Positions 34,065 to 47,200 of a stretch of DNA of 64,000 bases are shown in pieces. This DNA comes from Erythroxylum novogranatense (lineage: Eukaryota > Streptophyta > Magnoliopsida > Malpighiales > Erythroxylaceae). Positions within the stretch are counted from its first letter, which is position 1. Each line of letters opens with the position of its first letter. The stretch spans positions 1,860,001-1,924,000 of the forward strand of contig CM057229.1 of the NCBI GenBank assembly GCA_029891385.1, written 5' to 3'. The notes beneath the pieces are model-generated. The model was not told where the DNA came from. It did no database searches and saw only the letters and a program-made list of their open reading frames with translations. A program made the translations under genes and the position numbers.

Positions 34065-35214
34065 TGTTCCCTTCCTTCACACTTGCCGTTTAGCTAGCAG
34101 TAGTAGATGTTGGTTTGGTTTCGATGTTTTAATGGTTAATGACTTTCGAGACATGACATGACGTGAATGTTGGGCTGGGCTGTACCTTTTACTTTGGTCC
34201 TAATCGTTGGTCAATGGGAAAAGATTCAATTTAATATTTTAATATAAATTCACTTAATAGATTAAATTCTATTCTTCACCAAATAAATTTGTTATTTGTA
34301 ATTTATAATTAGCCTATCTTCATAGGATGACATACAATTATTAAAATTAAAATATTAAATAATATATCAAAATATAATAATTTTATTATCTAATTAAAAT
34401 TTAAGTTGTTAAGTTTTAATAAAATTTTAAAATTTAGTTAAAAGTTCTTGTTTTATTTTTTAAAATTTAGAATTTTATAAAATAAGAATCAAAACAAGAT
34501 CTTGTTTTATTTTTTAAAATTTAGAATTTTATAAAATAAGAATCAAAACAAGATTGATATTAATAAAAAGATTAAAATTGCATTTTATTTCAATGTTTAC
34601 AACAAAATATATAACAAACCGTTATGTTTAAACTTCAATGTTGTCAAATATTCAAAATAGCTTAAATTGATGAAAATTTGATGAGATTAATTCTTTATCT
34701 ATTAAATGCCACGTCAATATCAATGTGACATTATTTTTATTTTTAGTAAAAGTAATATCTAAAAAAGACTAGTTACGTGAGATTCACTTTTTAATTAATT
34801 TTAAAAATTAAAAGTAAGGTATACTTTTATTTAAAATATAAAATTATGTCATATTAGCATTGACCTAACATTTAAACTGTTAACGTCGTCAAATTTTCCG
34901 TCTATTTAGTATTTTTTAACGTTTTATTAAATGAAATGGCCAACTTCATAAGTTTGATAAGATCTAAAATGAGTCCATTACTAGGACAAAATTGAATCAA
35001 GTCATTAACATGGTCTTTTCAGCAAATTTACAAATTAATTTTAAATATAAATTATGTGAATTTATATATATATACACAACTTTTATTTATAATTTGAATT
35101 TAGAGATTTAAATTTAGATAAAAAAGAGATAAGTAGAAACATTGCAATTAACATTCAAATATGGTAGACATAATAGGTTAGATCATAACTAAAGAGATAA
35201 AACACACTTAAAGT
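34065..35214. other. AT-rich intergenic region
   Basis: This 1.15-kb region holds the promoter of the glycosyltransferase (minus) at its left and the 3'UTR of the peroxidase (minus) at its right. It is strongly AT-rich and contains one perfect 54-bp tandem duplication (34,447-34,554). No gene was seen. Confidence 0.5.
34447..34554. repeat. Perfect 54-bp tandem duplication
   Basis: Copies at 34,447-34,500 and 34,501-34,554 are identical. Each copy begins CTTGTTTT and ends AAAACAAGAT, so each unit carries short inverted termini and could fold on itself. The perfect identity implies recent origin or assembly duplication. Confidence 0.9.
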
Positions 35215-36506
<1,292 letters not shown>

Positions 36507-36544
36507 TTGTTGATAGGATAGGAGCAACTGAGGCAGGCACTTCA

Positions 36545-36560
36545 GGTATATTATATATGC
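36545..36560 (-). promoter_or_regulatory. Putative TATA box of the peroxidase gene
   Basis: On the minus strand GCATATATAATATACC lies about 45 bases upstream of the peroxidase ATG. It is a good TATA-box match and would give a short 5'UTR. No expression data are available here. Confidence 0.45.
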
Positions 36561-37608
36561 ACCAGAAAAGATTCAAAACCAACCACTCTGCTCGCCAGAA
36601 ACCTTCTAAGCATCCAATACAGATTAGTTATGACCAAGTCTTCTTGCTTTTGGTCACTTCAGGCGTACAAACAGTGTACACATGCACGAGCCATGTGGAT
36701 GTTTGTTGAATTTGGTTGCTATGAGAGTTTCAGGTACTACCTGCTCCAAGGCATTATTTTGAGTTATATCCATCTGCACACTTCAAGTATTCAAATCCGG
36801 TCTATCGCCATCCCTACCCCAACTTATTCTCCTGATGAATTTGAAAAATATTTACATTTTGCTAAAAAAATTACATCAATGTTTGATCACGCCAGTAAAA
36901 CTGATAGCTAAAATGGTACTTCACATTCGCTTTTACTTATAAAGTATATATTAACCTTGTCAAGACAAATTAACAGAACATGGTCTCGTGTCACTAAAAG
37001 CCTGGATAAAAATTGGACAAATTAAATATTTATATAATTGAAATGTTCCACCTAATCAGAGCAATTCAGCAACAACCCCATTACGAGAACAGCTTTCCAT
37101 CAGAGCATTTCATATAGAAAACAGTTAAGTACTGCCTGCGAATTCATAAGCTTGAAGAGTCAAATACCAAACTCATCCAATGATCAAGACAAACTTACAT
37201 AGATGTTTCTTGTCATGATCGAATAAGCCTCTCCAGAAATCAATATTTAACAAGCTGACCCTAACAAGAAGGGAACTAATTATCATATATTCTATAAATC
37301 ATATTCCATAAATTGTCTTCCAGCAAAATTTCTAGAAAGATATGAAAGACTACAAATTCGTTTAACCATAATATGATGGCAGTCAGATCTATCACGCTTT
37401 ATATAATGCAGAAAACATGGTATAATTTGTACAAAAAGCCTTAAAGCATATGTACAACTACATGATAAGCTGCCACCGACCTCCTCTCCTTCTCTCTCAA
37501 TACAAAGCTTCCGGATGAATAGTTTATTGGCTTGTTAGGTAGTATACAAATAAATGAGAAATGGCGCAGCAGCTATGGCTTTAGAGAATTGCTCATGGAA
37601 GTTGAGTG
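36561..37608. other. Intergenic region
   Basis: About 1 kb lies between the peroxidase promoter and the 3' end of the HflX gene. Short frames here show no recognisable protein. It should hold upstream elements of the peroxidase and the HflX 3'UTR. Confidence 0.5.
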
Positions 37609-40600
37609 TCAAGATTTACACAGCTGCCTCAAAGGAGTCAGCAGCCTTGCAAAGCGAAGGGGGACATGAGCTCTGACCACCGTCCCATTCGCCATGTATT
37701 CCTGCTCAAAATGACAAAATCAATGGAAAATATGTGGTCAAAAATCGAGTTTCTCTCTTGAATATAAGGAGAAAGAAAACAATGTATCAAAAATACTCAC
37801 AGTTTTATCTACCACTCCAACCTTATGTATGGTGCTAAGAAGCTCTCCTTTGTCAAATGGGATCAAAGCTTCCACCCATACCATAGACTCCTGTATACAG
37901 CAGTATCAAGTAATCATGAATGAATAAAAGGTATATGCTCGAAAAAGTGGAAATGTCGATGCCAACTGAAAACCTTCAATTTTTCCTGAACTGCATTGCA
38001 GAATTCTTGTAAGCCATCACCAGTCAAAGCAGATACACAAACTGTATCTCCTCTTTTCTCAGCCTCCAGCTTCAAGTTTTGAGGATCACTAACCCTATCA
38101 ACCTGCCATCAAATAGCAGTAGCCACGCATCAAAACAATAGCAAGTCAGAAAAAGTACACAATTTAAAGCTTGTTTCAAGCAGTAAATCCTTATGATTAC
38201 CCCTAAAGCTCAACTTCACAGGTGGGTAATTGTTAACCCATATGTTTGGTATCTAAAGTTCAGATGAATGTTGCAAACTACTTATTGTCAACAACAAAAA
38301 GATAATTCTAAAACCTAAGACAGCTAGTATATATATTAAAAATGAATGAAAGGAGCCTATAGAGAATGGTACACTCAAAAGGTACAGATCAATGATATCA
38401 TGCCTTGTTCCAAACCATCATTTTTGGAATTGACGACACATCTAGTTCCAAGAGAACTTTGTCCACTGCATCTATCTGTTGCTGTGCCAGTGGATGGCTG
38501 AACATAATAATGCAGAGATATAAGATAGCCAACAAACATCTTGAGTAATATCTTCAAATGATGATAATAATATACCTGATGTCTACCACATGCACCAGAA
38601 GTGATGACTCAGTTATTTCCTCTAATGTGGCTCTGAATGCAGCAACCTGCGCAAAACACAGAATTGATACAAAACTTGCAGTACTTTATTCCAGGATCAA
38701 CTTTTACAGGTTAATTTCCATTCTGAACCTCAGGAATATGAGTAATTCAGTATCCCAGTGCATTAAAACATAACATGGAAGGTGAACATGGAAATTCACA
38801 TCCAAGTTGTAGGGTCCTCACCAGTGTAGTTGGCAACTTTTGAATAAAGCCAACAGTATCTGTGAGAAGAAATTCGCTCCCATTCTTCATCTAGAAACAA
38901 AAAAAATAATTGTAATGTTACCACTAGCTTTAGCATGCAAACTCATGAAAGAAATATTTTGAAGCATAAATTATTCACCGGTAAAATGACCATGAAAAAT
39001 CTAATGACTAGCTTACCAAGACAAAAGTATAAAATGTATCTGCTATAAAATGAAGAGAGACATCTAATAAGGCCAATAAGCTAAGGAGTTAGTTCTGCAA
39101 GTGCACAACTAAGCATAAATGTGTTCTTGAGTACATTATCATGAGTCTTTTCAATAATTTCTCTTTGTCGAATTTTTCTAATCTAATGGACTAACCTGAA
39201 CTCTTCTTGTAGTTGGATCAAGGGTTGCAAATAACTGATCCTCAGCAAGAACATCAGCTCCAGTCAATTGGTTTAAAAGTGTACTCTTTCCAGCATTTGT
39301 ATAACCAACCTAAAAATTGGGGTACACATCGGCATACCTCAACCTCAATAACCAGAAATTTATTAAGCAGATAATAGAATAAAAGTTTTTTACTTACCAA
39401 GGATACGACAGGAACAGGTACAGAGACACGCCTGTTACGATACTGCTTCCTGTGCTTTCTGACAGATTGTAACTCTTTTTTCAAGATACCAATCTAGAAA
39501 GACGAACGAGTTGGAAATTCCAGTTAAATTTAAATTTCAATAATGGCCTAGTCAAGGCTAGAAAATGAACAAGAAGCCCATAAAACATAGAATAAAGAAG
39601 TTCCTGAAGGAGATTAATCACCTTAACTATTAAAAGTTGCAAAAGAAATAGAGATCATTTGAATAAAAATTTTCATTTGTAAAGTGTACATACTTGTGTA
39701 CGTAAGATACGCTTGTCAACTTCAATTTGCTTCTCACCCATACCCTTCACCTGTCCTCCTGCTTGGCGTTCAAGGTGAGTCCACATTTTGGTTAGTCGAG
39801 GCAACTGGTACTCCATTTGTGCCAATGCAACCTAAAAATATTAATAATCATCAGCATTATAGACCATCTTTTGCCAAGTAGTTATTACACCCGACAATAG
39901 CATTGAAGCTCAGAATCAAACTTGAATAACTTGACCTATAAAGTATTAATATGTCCAATTAGCAATATCAAACAGCAAATATACACGCAAAAGTGCTGCA
40001 GTGGCATTCTTTAACGTATAGAACAGAAAATAAGTGATATACAAAACATAACTTTCTTGCCTGCAATGATGCCTCATGGGTGGCAGCTCGCTGGTTAAAA
40101 ATATCAAGGATAAGAGCAGTTCTATCACAAACTCTCACATCCCCACCAAAAATCTTTTCCAAATTACGCAATTGCCTAAGCACATTATCACATACCGAAA
40201 ACCAATCAAAATGAGCAATAATGAGAAAGAAGCAAAAATTGGATTGAATGTTACCCAGCAGAAAGCTCATCATCAAAAATGACAGTTTCAACACCAAGCG
40301 CATGTATTGCACTCTTAATTTCAGCAACCTTGCCAGACCCAAAATACGTTCTAGGGTTTGGAGAATTCAATCTGCAAAAACAACCAAAAAAAAAATGATT
40401 AACCACTAGTCTAAATTATACTAAAAAGACAAGGACAAGAACAAGTACATCATACTCACTTTTGATAAGTAGAACCAACAACCAATAGTCCAGCAGTATC
40501 AGCGAGCTGAGACAATTCCTTTAGCGACTCCTCGATTCCAAAACCAACCTCATTCTCCGTTTCACCTTTGCGCTCAACACCCACTAGGTACGCTTTCTCT

Positions 40601-40941
40601 TCCAAAACCTCTCTTCCATTTCGAAGCTTGTAACGGCTCTCGAAACTTCTATCTTCTTCCACTGGAATCTTCTTTGTCTTCTTCTTATCAACAGAGCCTG
40701 CCGCTCCATTGACGAGTTCGTGGAGGTGCTCTTGCTTTTCATCCTTGGTCTCGATTACCTGTAAGTCGTCGTCTTGGGAGGACACAACTTCAAGGCCTTC
40801 CGGGAGAACTCCAAGCCTGGTTTTGTTGTCAGCAACGGAGACCTTGGGTAATTTGAGAGCTTGCGCCCATGAAAGATAAGGCTTGTAAAGAGTTGAAGCG
40901 GTTGTGAATCGAGGAAGAGAACAAGAAGAGCACCATAACAT
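37609..40941 (-). CDS. Plastid HflX-type ribosome-associated GTPase
   Basis: Twelve minus-strand exons (40,941-40,460; 40,371-40,255; 40,175-40,061; 39,831-39,694; 39,493-39,398; 39,309-39,196; 38,890-38,822; 38,646-38,576; 38,497-38,404; 38,102-37,974; 37,890-37,801; 37,701-37,609) join in frame to 535 aa. The N-terminal ~150 residues are transit-peptide-like and acidic linker. The HflX domain follows ([38 protein letters not shown]). GTPase motifs are G1 G-Y-T-N-A-G-K-S-T (~318-326), G3 D-T-V-G-F (~365), G4 N-K-V-D (~431) and G5 S-A-L (~456). Bacterial HflX splits stalled or stressed 70S ribosomes; a chloroplast role is inferred. Two introns have GC donors (after 40,061 and 38,404). It resembles AT5G57960. 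Confidence 0.95.
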
Positions 40942-41389
40942 CGTCACTCTTTTTTGATTCTTTCACAGTCCACTCCAATCCCTTCAGCTTATTTTCGCAT
41001 TCTGGAGATATGGAAAATATCAGATAATACTACGTCGTGTGAGGGATGTTTGATAACCAACGAGTCTTCAACACGTGGAACATCCCGATTAGATCTTTTT
41101 TCTTGTGCATATCCGAGTACAAGATTCTTGTTTTCTGTCATAAATTTGAATCATTTATTTATGTAAATCATTTATAAAAGAGAATAAGACATTATAATTA
41201 TAATATTATATCTCATGAGTAACAGAAATCATAAAATTAGATAAAAAATTCGGATTCGCATATCCGACCCGGTATGTCAGAGATTGACCCAATCGATTTG
41301 AGTTACCTTGTCCGTACAAACTCTCGCACGTACACTAATCGGCCACTGAGCACAAACTCGCGGGATTGCTGATACGACGAGTACCTTCA
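40942..41389. promoter_or_regulatory. Shared divergent promoter region, HflX and RsmI
   Basis: Only 448 bp separate the start codons of the HflX-type gene (minus) and the RsmI-type gene (plus), so both promoters must lie here or overlap. A perfect G-box CACGTG is at 41,072-41,077, roughly central. The rest is AT-rich between 41,150 and 41,250. Co-regulation is an inference from the arrangement and the shared plastid-ribosome theme. Confidence 0.65.
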
Positions 41390-43832
41390 ATGGCGATAGC
41401 CATTTCGTGGAGGTCTAAACTTGCCAACTACCACTTACCTTCGCAAACCAAGCTTATGCCTTTTGTAAACCCAATTTCTGTTTCACCTAGACGATGCTTC
41501 TCTTCCAACTCTCAAGTTTCCCCAGAATTCCCCGTACTGATCTCTGAAGAATCGTCCAAGCGTGTAAGCTTAAGCTTTCTCTTCTATTTTATTGACAAGA
41601 TTGCTTCTTTAATTCTCAGTACAATTTTATTTGTTTCGACCCAACTGGGTTTGCTTGGTAGTTTTTCGTTGTTTACTTGTATTTACTGTTTCAGATTGTT
41701 CTTGCAGGGTGTACTGAAACCTGGGTTGTATTTAGTAGGGACCCCAATTGGAAATCTTGAAGATATTACTTTCAGGTATCGACCTCCCCTCAGTCCCTCA
41801 CCTTGAATTAGAAAATTCACAATGTATATAACCCGTTAAGTTAGATATAGCATGAAAGGAACAGAGAGTCGTATCTGAGTGCATGGGCACTGTGTCTTTT
41901 TTCTGGTTTTTCTGTGGCTGTTACAGTTTGGGATTTCGAGGTAAGGATGGTAGTTGGTCATTTTGGTGATCGCACAACTTGTTTTGTAACTGTGAATTTC
42001 CCTCGTGTAGGGCTCTACGAGTCTTAAAATCTGCTGACGTGATACTTTCAGAAGATACAAGGCATTCGGGGAAGTTGCTCCAGTACTATAACATTAGAAC
42101 CCCACTTGTGAGTTTGTTGAAAGCTTTTTAGTTTTGAATCTTTTGTTCAACTTTTTTTTTTTTCCAATGAGTTTTGATCCATTGATTTAGATTTTCAGCT
42201 GAGTTATCACAAGTTCAACGAATCTCAAAGAGAACAAACAGTTTTAAAGAGGTTAAAACAGGGTGAGGTTGTCGCACTTGTCAGTGATGCAGGCACACCC
42301 GGCATTAGTGATCCTGGTGCAGAACTGGTAAGTAAGTTCTTTTTTCGCTTTGGAGGAAAAAAGGAGAAACTATTGAAAACATGTATTGAGGTCCTTGTAG
42401 ATGTATTGTTTAAGTTGATTATGATTTATGTGTCTTGAACATAGGCAAAGTTGTGTGTGGCTGAACATATTCCTGTCATTCCTATACCTGGGCCATGCGC
42501 AGTAGTAGCAGCTCTTTCTGCCTCAGGCTTGGCCACCGATGAGTTCACATTTGGTAAATACTTGTGTTGGCGTTAGACGGCAATTTCATGTTGGTCCTAA
42601 TTCATAATAATACTGCAGTTGGATTTCTTCCAAAGCATGCTGGACCCAGGAGAGAGAGGTTGACCACCTCTGCAAGTGAACAAAGAACCCAAATATTCTA
42701 TGTTCCTCCTCATAAGCTTTCTCAATTCCTTGAAGAAACTTCATCAATCTTTGGTGACTCGAGGTAAATAGCATTTTTATTGTTTGATGGACAACACTGA
42801 TACAGGTCTACTCATTATGGTGAAAATGGAGAATATAGATTAAAGCCTACTAGCAGTGATTCTCCTCATATTATAGAACATGTTATATTGGAGTAATAAC
42901 TCTATATGGTGTTAGATGAATCAACATTTTTAAGCGCCTGGGTCCAACTGGTCGTAGATCTAGTAAAATTGCTTTTGCATGTTAAAATAGTCCTTCCCTG
43001 CTGTCTTTTCAAAAATGCTGAGAGACCTTAATCAGGAAGTGACAGTCTATTTGAATGCTTTGCAGGCCTTGTGTGATGGCTCGGGAGATAACAAAACTGC
43101 ATGAAGAGGTAGTTTTCATGGTGTTCTTTCTACTCTTTTACTCCTAACAATGTTAAAACTGGGATAACGTTTTAATAAAGAGACAAGAATTTTGTCAAGC
43201 ATACATCTTTTCTGACTAATGAACATTTTATTTATACTAACAAGTTTTGGCGGGGTACTCTCGGAGAAGCAAAAGAAGCATTTTCAAATCACCAACCAAA
43301 GGGAGAGATTACAATGTTAATTCAAGGCAAAGCAGATACTGTAGTTGAAACTCCATCAGAGAGTCAGCTCGAGCACAAACTGGGAGACCTGATTTCCAGT
43401 GGGCATAGTTTATCAATGGTAACACTTTCTTTGATCAGTGTTCATTAACATTGCATGGATGATTATATGGCTTTAATCATGCTAAATGCTTCGGATTTTT
43501 TTTTTGTGAGAATTCAACTGGTTTCAATCCCTTTAGAGACATCTGACTTGAAAATGAGAGTCGCATCACAACCATAGTTAACAATACAAACCTTCTACTT
43601 CTGCAAACCTATTCTTAGTATGTTTTACGGTAGCATTAACCATATCTTTCACATTTGAACCATACTAGTTTATACTTCAAGATTTGAGGGAGGGATTAAA
43701 CCCCAGCTTGCATAATTGTTTTTTCAGGCAGTCAAATTGGTTGCCGATGAAACATCAGTGAGGAGAAAGACGTTATATTCACTTGCACTGATGAAATTTG
43801 GGAAGCAACTCAAAGCAGAGGATAATTCATGA
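41390..43832 (+). CDS. RsmI-type 16S rRNA 2'-O-methyltransferase, likely plastid
   Basis: Nine exons (41,390-41,563; 41,708-41,775; 42,011-42,107; 42,199-42,327; 42,445-42,553; 42,619-42,763; 43,066-43,108; 43,245-43,418; 43,728-43,832) join in frame to 347 aa. The first ~58 residues are Ser/Arg-rich, fitting an organelle transit peptide. The tetrapyrrole-methylase fold shows G69-T-P-I-G-N-L-E-D, S-E-D-T-R-H-S, S142-D-A-G-T-P-G-I-S-D-P-G, P-I-P-G-P-C-A and F-L-P-K, all diagnostic for RsmI, which methylates the ribose of C1402 in bacterial 16S rRNA. AT1G45110 seems to be the counterpart. The ATG at 41,390 is the first in its frame; an upstream in-frame TTG is not a credible plant start. Confidence 0.94.
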
Positions 43833-44285
43833 TGATCTTTACCCCAGATAATGTTTTGGCTCAACCCCTGCCGCAAACACAGCACCCCCCCTCCCCTCTT
43901 GATTTATTATGCTATGTTACTCTTTTCTTGGACTGCAAACAAATTTAGGCTAAACCAATTATCAGTGTTCTGTTCTATAAACAGTCTTTTCTAACACTGG
44001 ACTAAGCACCAAGTCCTCTGTTTCTGAACCCAGAAGAATAGGAGCACTTTAAGTTTACATTTTATAGTGATTAAGTACATATTATGGATCAATGAGAAGG
44101 ATTGAAGCATTGGGCATTAAGCATTAGGCACGAAGATCTTATACCAAACTCAAGAGGAATTTGCACCTCAATATGAGATCCAAGTGGTTTTACAACACAC
44201 ATGAATGGAGTTTTATTAGTGACGAGTATTACTGATGTGTCGGAAAGTCCTTATTCTGTCCAAGAGGATCGAGGTCAGACGACAA
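43833..44285. other. Convergent 3' spacer
   Basis: The 453 bp between the RsmI stop (plus) and the jacalin lectin stop (minus) would hold both 3'UTRs. It has a C-rich run near 43,888-43,900. Nothing else was recognised. Confidence 0.55.
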
Positions 44286-47200
44286 TCAACTGAACAACTT
44301 GAAAAGAGAAGGCTTTGGTGGTCTGTAATTTCCTAGCCAATGTTGCATATGGACGCCAATAGCATCCAAATAAGCTCCACACCTTCCATGGAAGCCGACC
44401 ACCTTGCCCTCCATCGTTGTTGAAGTGAAAAAGGTACCAATTTCTTCACCGAATGGCCCGTACTTTCCTCGACTAGTGTAAAATCTTAGCGACCTCACAA
44501 CTTTTGACCTGTCATCTCTACTTGTTGGACCATAATATCCTGATATGCATGTGAGTACTTCACGAGGGTACTCCAGTTTCACCTGCAAGAGTCACATTCT
44601 TTATGTCATCGAAAAATAACAGAAATGGTGGAATTTCAAATTTTTGTTTTTTTCCTAAGACATTTATTACCATTCTCCTGGAAAAGGGTCATAATGTCGT
44701 GAATTTTAAGCTATCTTGATGAGATATTGGTTACTTACCCTGTGCGTGGCTGTTCCTCCTATGCTGCCATGTTTAACAGACCAGACGGATTGTCCATTTC
44801 TATCGTATTCAATCTGCATTGAACAAATAGCTTCCGATGTTCTTGTTACAAATATCTGTTTAATCCCAGAGAACACTCCATCATCCCATTGTCTTCCTCC
44901 ATCTCCACCCCATGGACCTGGTCCACATGGAACTGGTTCTTTGATCACTCCACATGCAACCTCTTCAATCTGTCCTCGTTTTGCCACTACTAGCTTGTTA
45001 CACCACGGAGAGTTATCTATTTCTGCAACATCTGCTTCAGTTCGAGTGATTGCATCAGAAAGATAATGCCTTGCTGGTTTTTACATTTCCGTCCATCAAA
45101 TGTACACCTATAGCATCCAGGAAAAGACCCTCTCTTCCATGGAATCCAACAATTTTCCCTGCGTTCATATTGGTGGTGAAAGAGAGTCCTTGTTCGTCCC
45201 CAAAAGGACCATGCTTCCCTTTGTTGGTGTAGAAAGTAAGGGATTTGATTATACGAGGCCCCATGTACATTAAAGGCGAGTATGTTCCACTTATGTGTGT
45301 TAGTACCTCGTAAGGATAGTCGAATATTATCTGCAAGAAATTCAACAAATGCAGATTTGAGCCAGTTGTTCATGTTCTGAAGTGGGTAGGAGAAAGCATT
45401 TTGTTGAATCATAGTATGATTAATTCAGAGCATTATGCATCTTTAACAATATGCCATGACTAAGTTAACAATCTTAGCACTTCTCCTAGTGATCATCCTA
45501 TAGTACCTAAGCCCATTAAAACTTATGTTCGTAGGAGCAAGATTGGAAAGGGGGAATATGCCACGTAGGCAAGTTGTTACAAGTTTGTTATAGGTAGTTA
45601 AAGAGAGAGAGTATGTAAGAGGAATATAGCTGTACTAGAAGAGCGAGAGGGTATGTTTATTTAAATTGTGAAGGATTGTCTAGGCTTGGATATTTTTTCC
45701 AGGAGGGGAGCTAGCTCCAATTGGCCTTCTTACATACGTAAATAATACAATCTCTATAATATTACCTATCAATTGATACTTTCATTGAGAAGGTGTAGAA
45801 GGGTACAGATTGTATGCAAACTCGAATGGAATCAAAAGTCTCGGTGATAGAAACATCTCTTAGGAGACAATAATCATCACTTTCAGCTCAAGAAGGGATG
45901 GTTAAGTCTGTCTCACGATGTTACTCTGAAGGACTTACGGACACAGCGGAGTTCTTTGATGACCAGTGTTGAGACATTGGCTAAATCCCAAAATCTCCTT
46001 CAGTCGGAGATGAGGGAAGGATTCCAAGCCATGGCTGGCAAAAACCCAGAAAATTTGAGTATGGGGAAAGGAGTCGAAGGTTCACCAGTGTTGGCTCACC
46101 TTGCATCTTCCTCGTCTGGTGGTGAAAAACCGATTAATGGTGCTTATGGGACAGAGACTCATCTACAGGAGGATCGCATGATGTCTGCGACAACAGAGCG
46201 TGCGTGGGAAGTGTATAGGAACGTAGCACGACGTGTCGATCTCCCTTCGTTCCATGGGGAGGATCCTTTTGCATGGGTTACATGTGCAGTCTTATTTTTT
46301 GATCCATGGGATCCCTTCTGAATTTCGTTTATCGATGATTCAAATCTACATGGAGGGTACTACGCTATATTGGTTCATGTCCATACGCGAGCTTGATCCA
46401 TACATGACATGGGAATGCTTCAAACGTTCCCTGTTTGATCGGTACGGTGGGAAGGATGAAGGAAACTCGATCGAGCAGCTCAAATTGGTCGTCCAACGTG
46501 GTTCGGTAGATGAATATGTTGATGACTTTGAACAGTTGTCCTTGCAAATCACCCACTTCTCAGAAGAATAGTTTATGAGTTGTTTTCTGGGTGATCTACG
46601 GGAAGAAGTTAAGAATTGGGTCAGGACTCATGACCCGCTGACTAGGAATCGATTGTTGACTGTGGCGAAAAGGGTAGAAAGGGAGTTAATCAGTGAAGGG
46701 GTAATCCGCGCTAGCGAACCAAGACAAAGGTTGGGAACCCAAACTTGTGGACAAGGCTCGCAAATAGGAATGTCAGTTATCCCTCGTTTAGGTCTTTCGA
46801 ACAGAGGATTTGTTAATGTGAGGAGTAAAGGAAGGGAAATGCCCAGAAAATTCCGAGGTGCCATGGTAGACAATAATAGAAATAGTGGAACCAAGTGGAG
46901 GGGAACAAGGAATTTATCGTATGAACAACAACTTATGGAGAGAAGGGCCAAGGGATTGTGTTTTAATTATGGCCAAACCTTTGATCCACTACACCAACGT
47001 TTAGACAAGGAGTACAAGTTGACTGTTTGGGAAGGAGACGCAGGCGATAATATGGTAAAAAATCAAGAAACAACGGAGGTAGAGGAGCAACAAGAGGATT
47101 GGGAGATGGTATGCAACTTGGTTGAGTTCAGAGAAATGGGAAAAGGTCAGACCTCACCTTCGAAATCCATGGTTTTGATGGGTAAGCTTTATGAAATGCC

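Noticed and set aside
40942..40947. HflX start two codons upstream
   Set aside because: That codon reads GTG on the minus strand; plant nuclear genes use ATG, found at 40,941.
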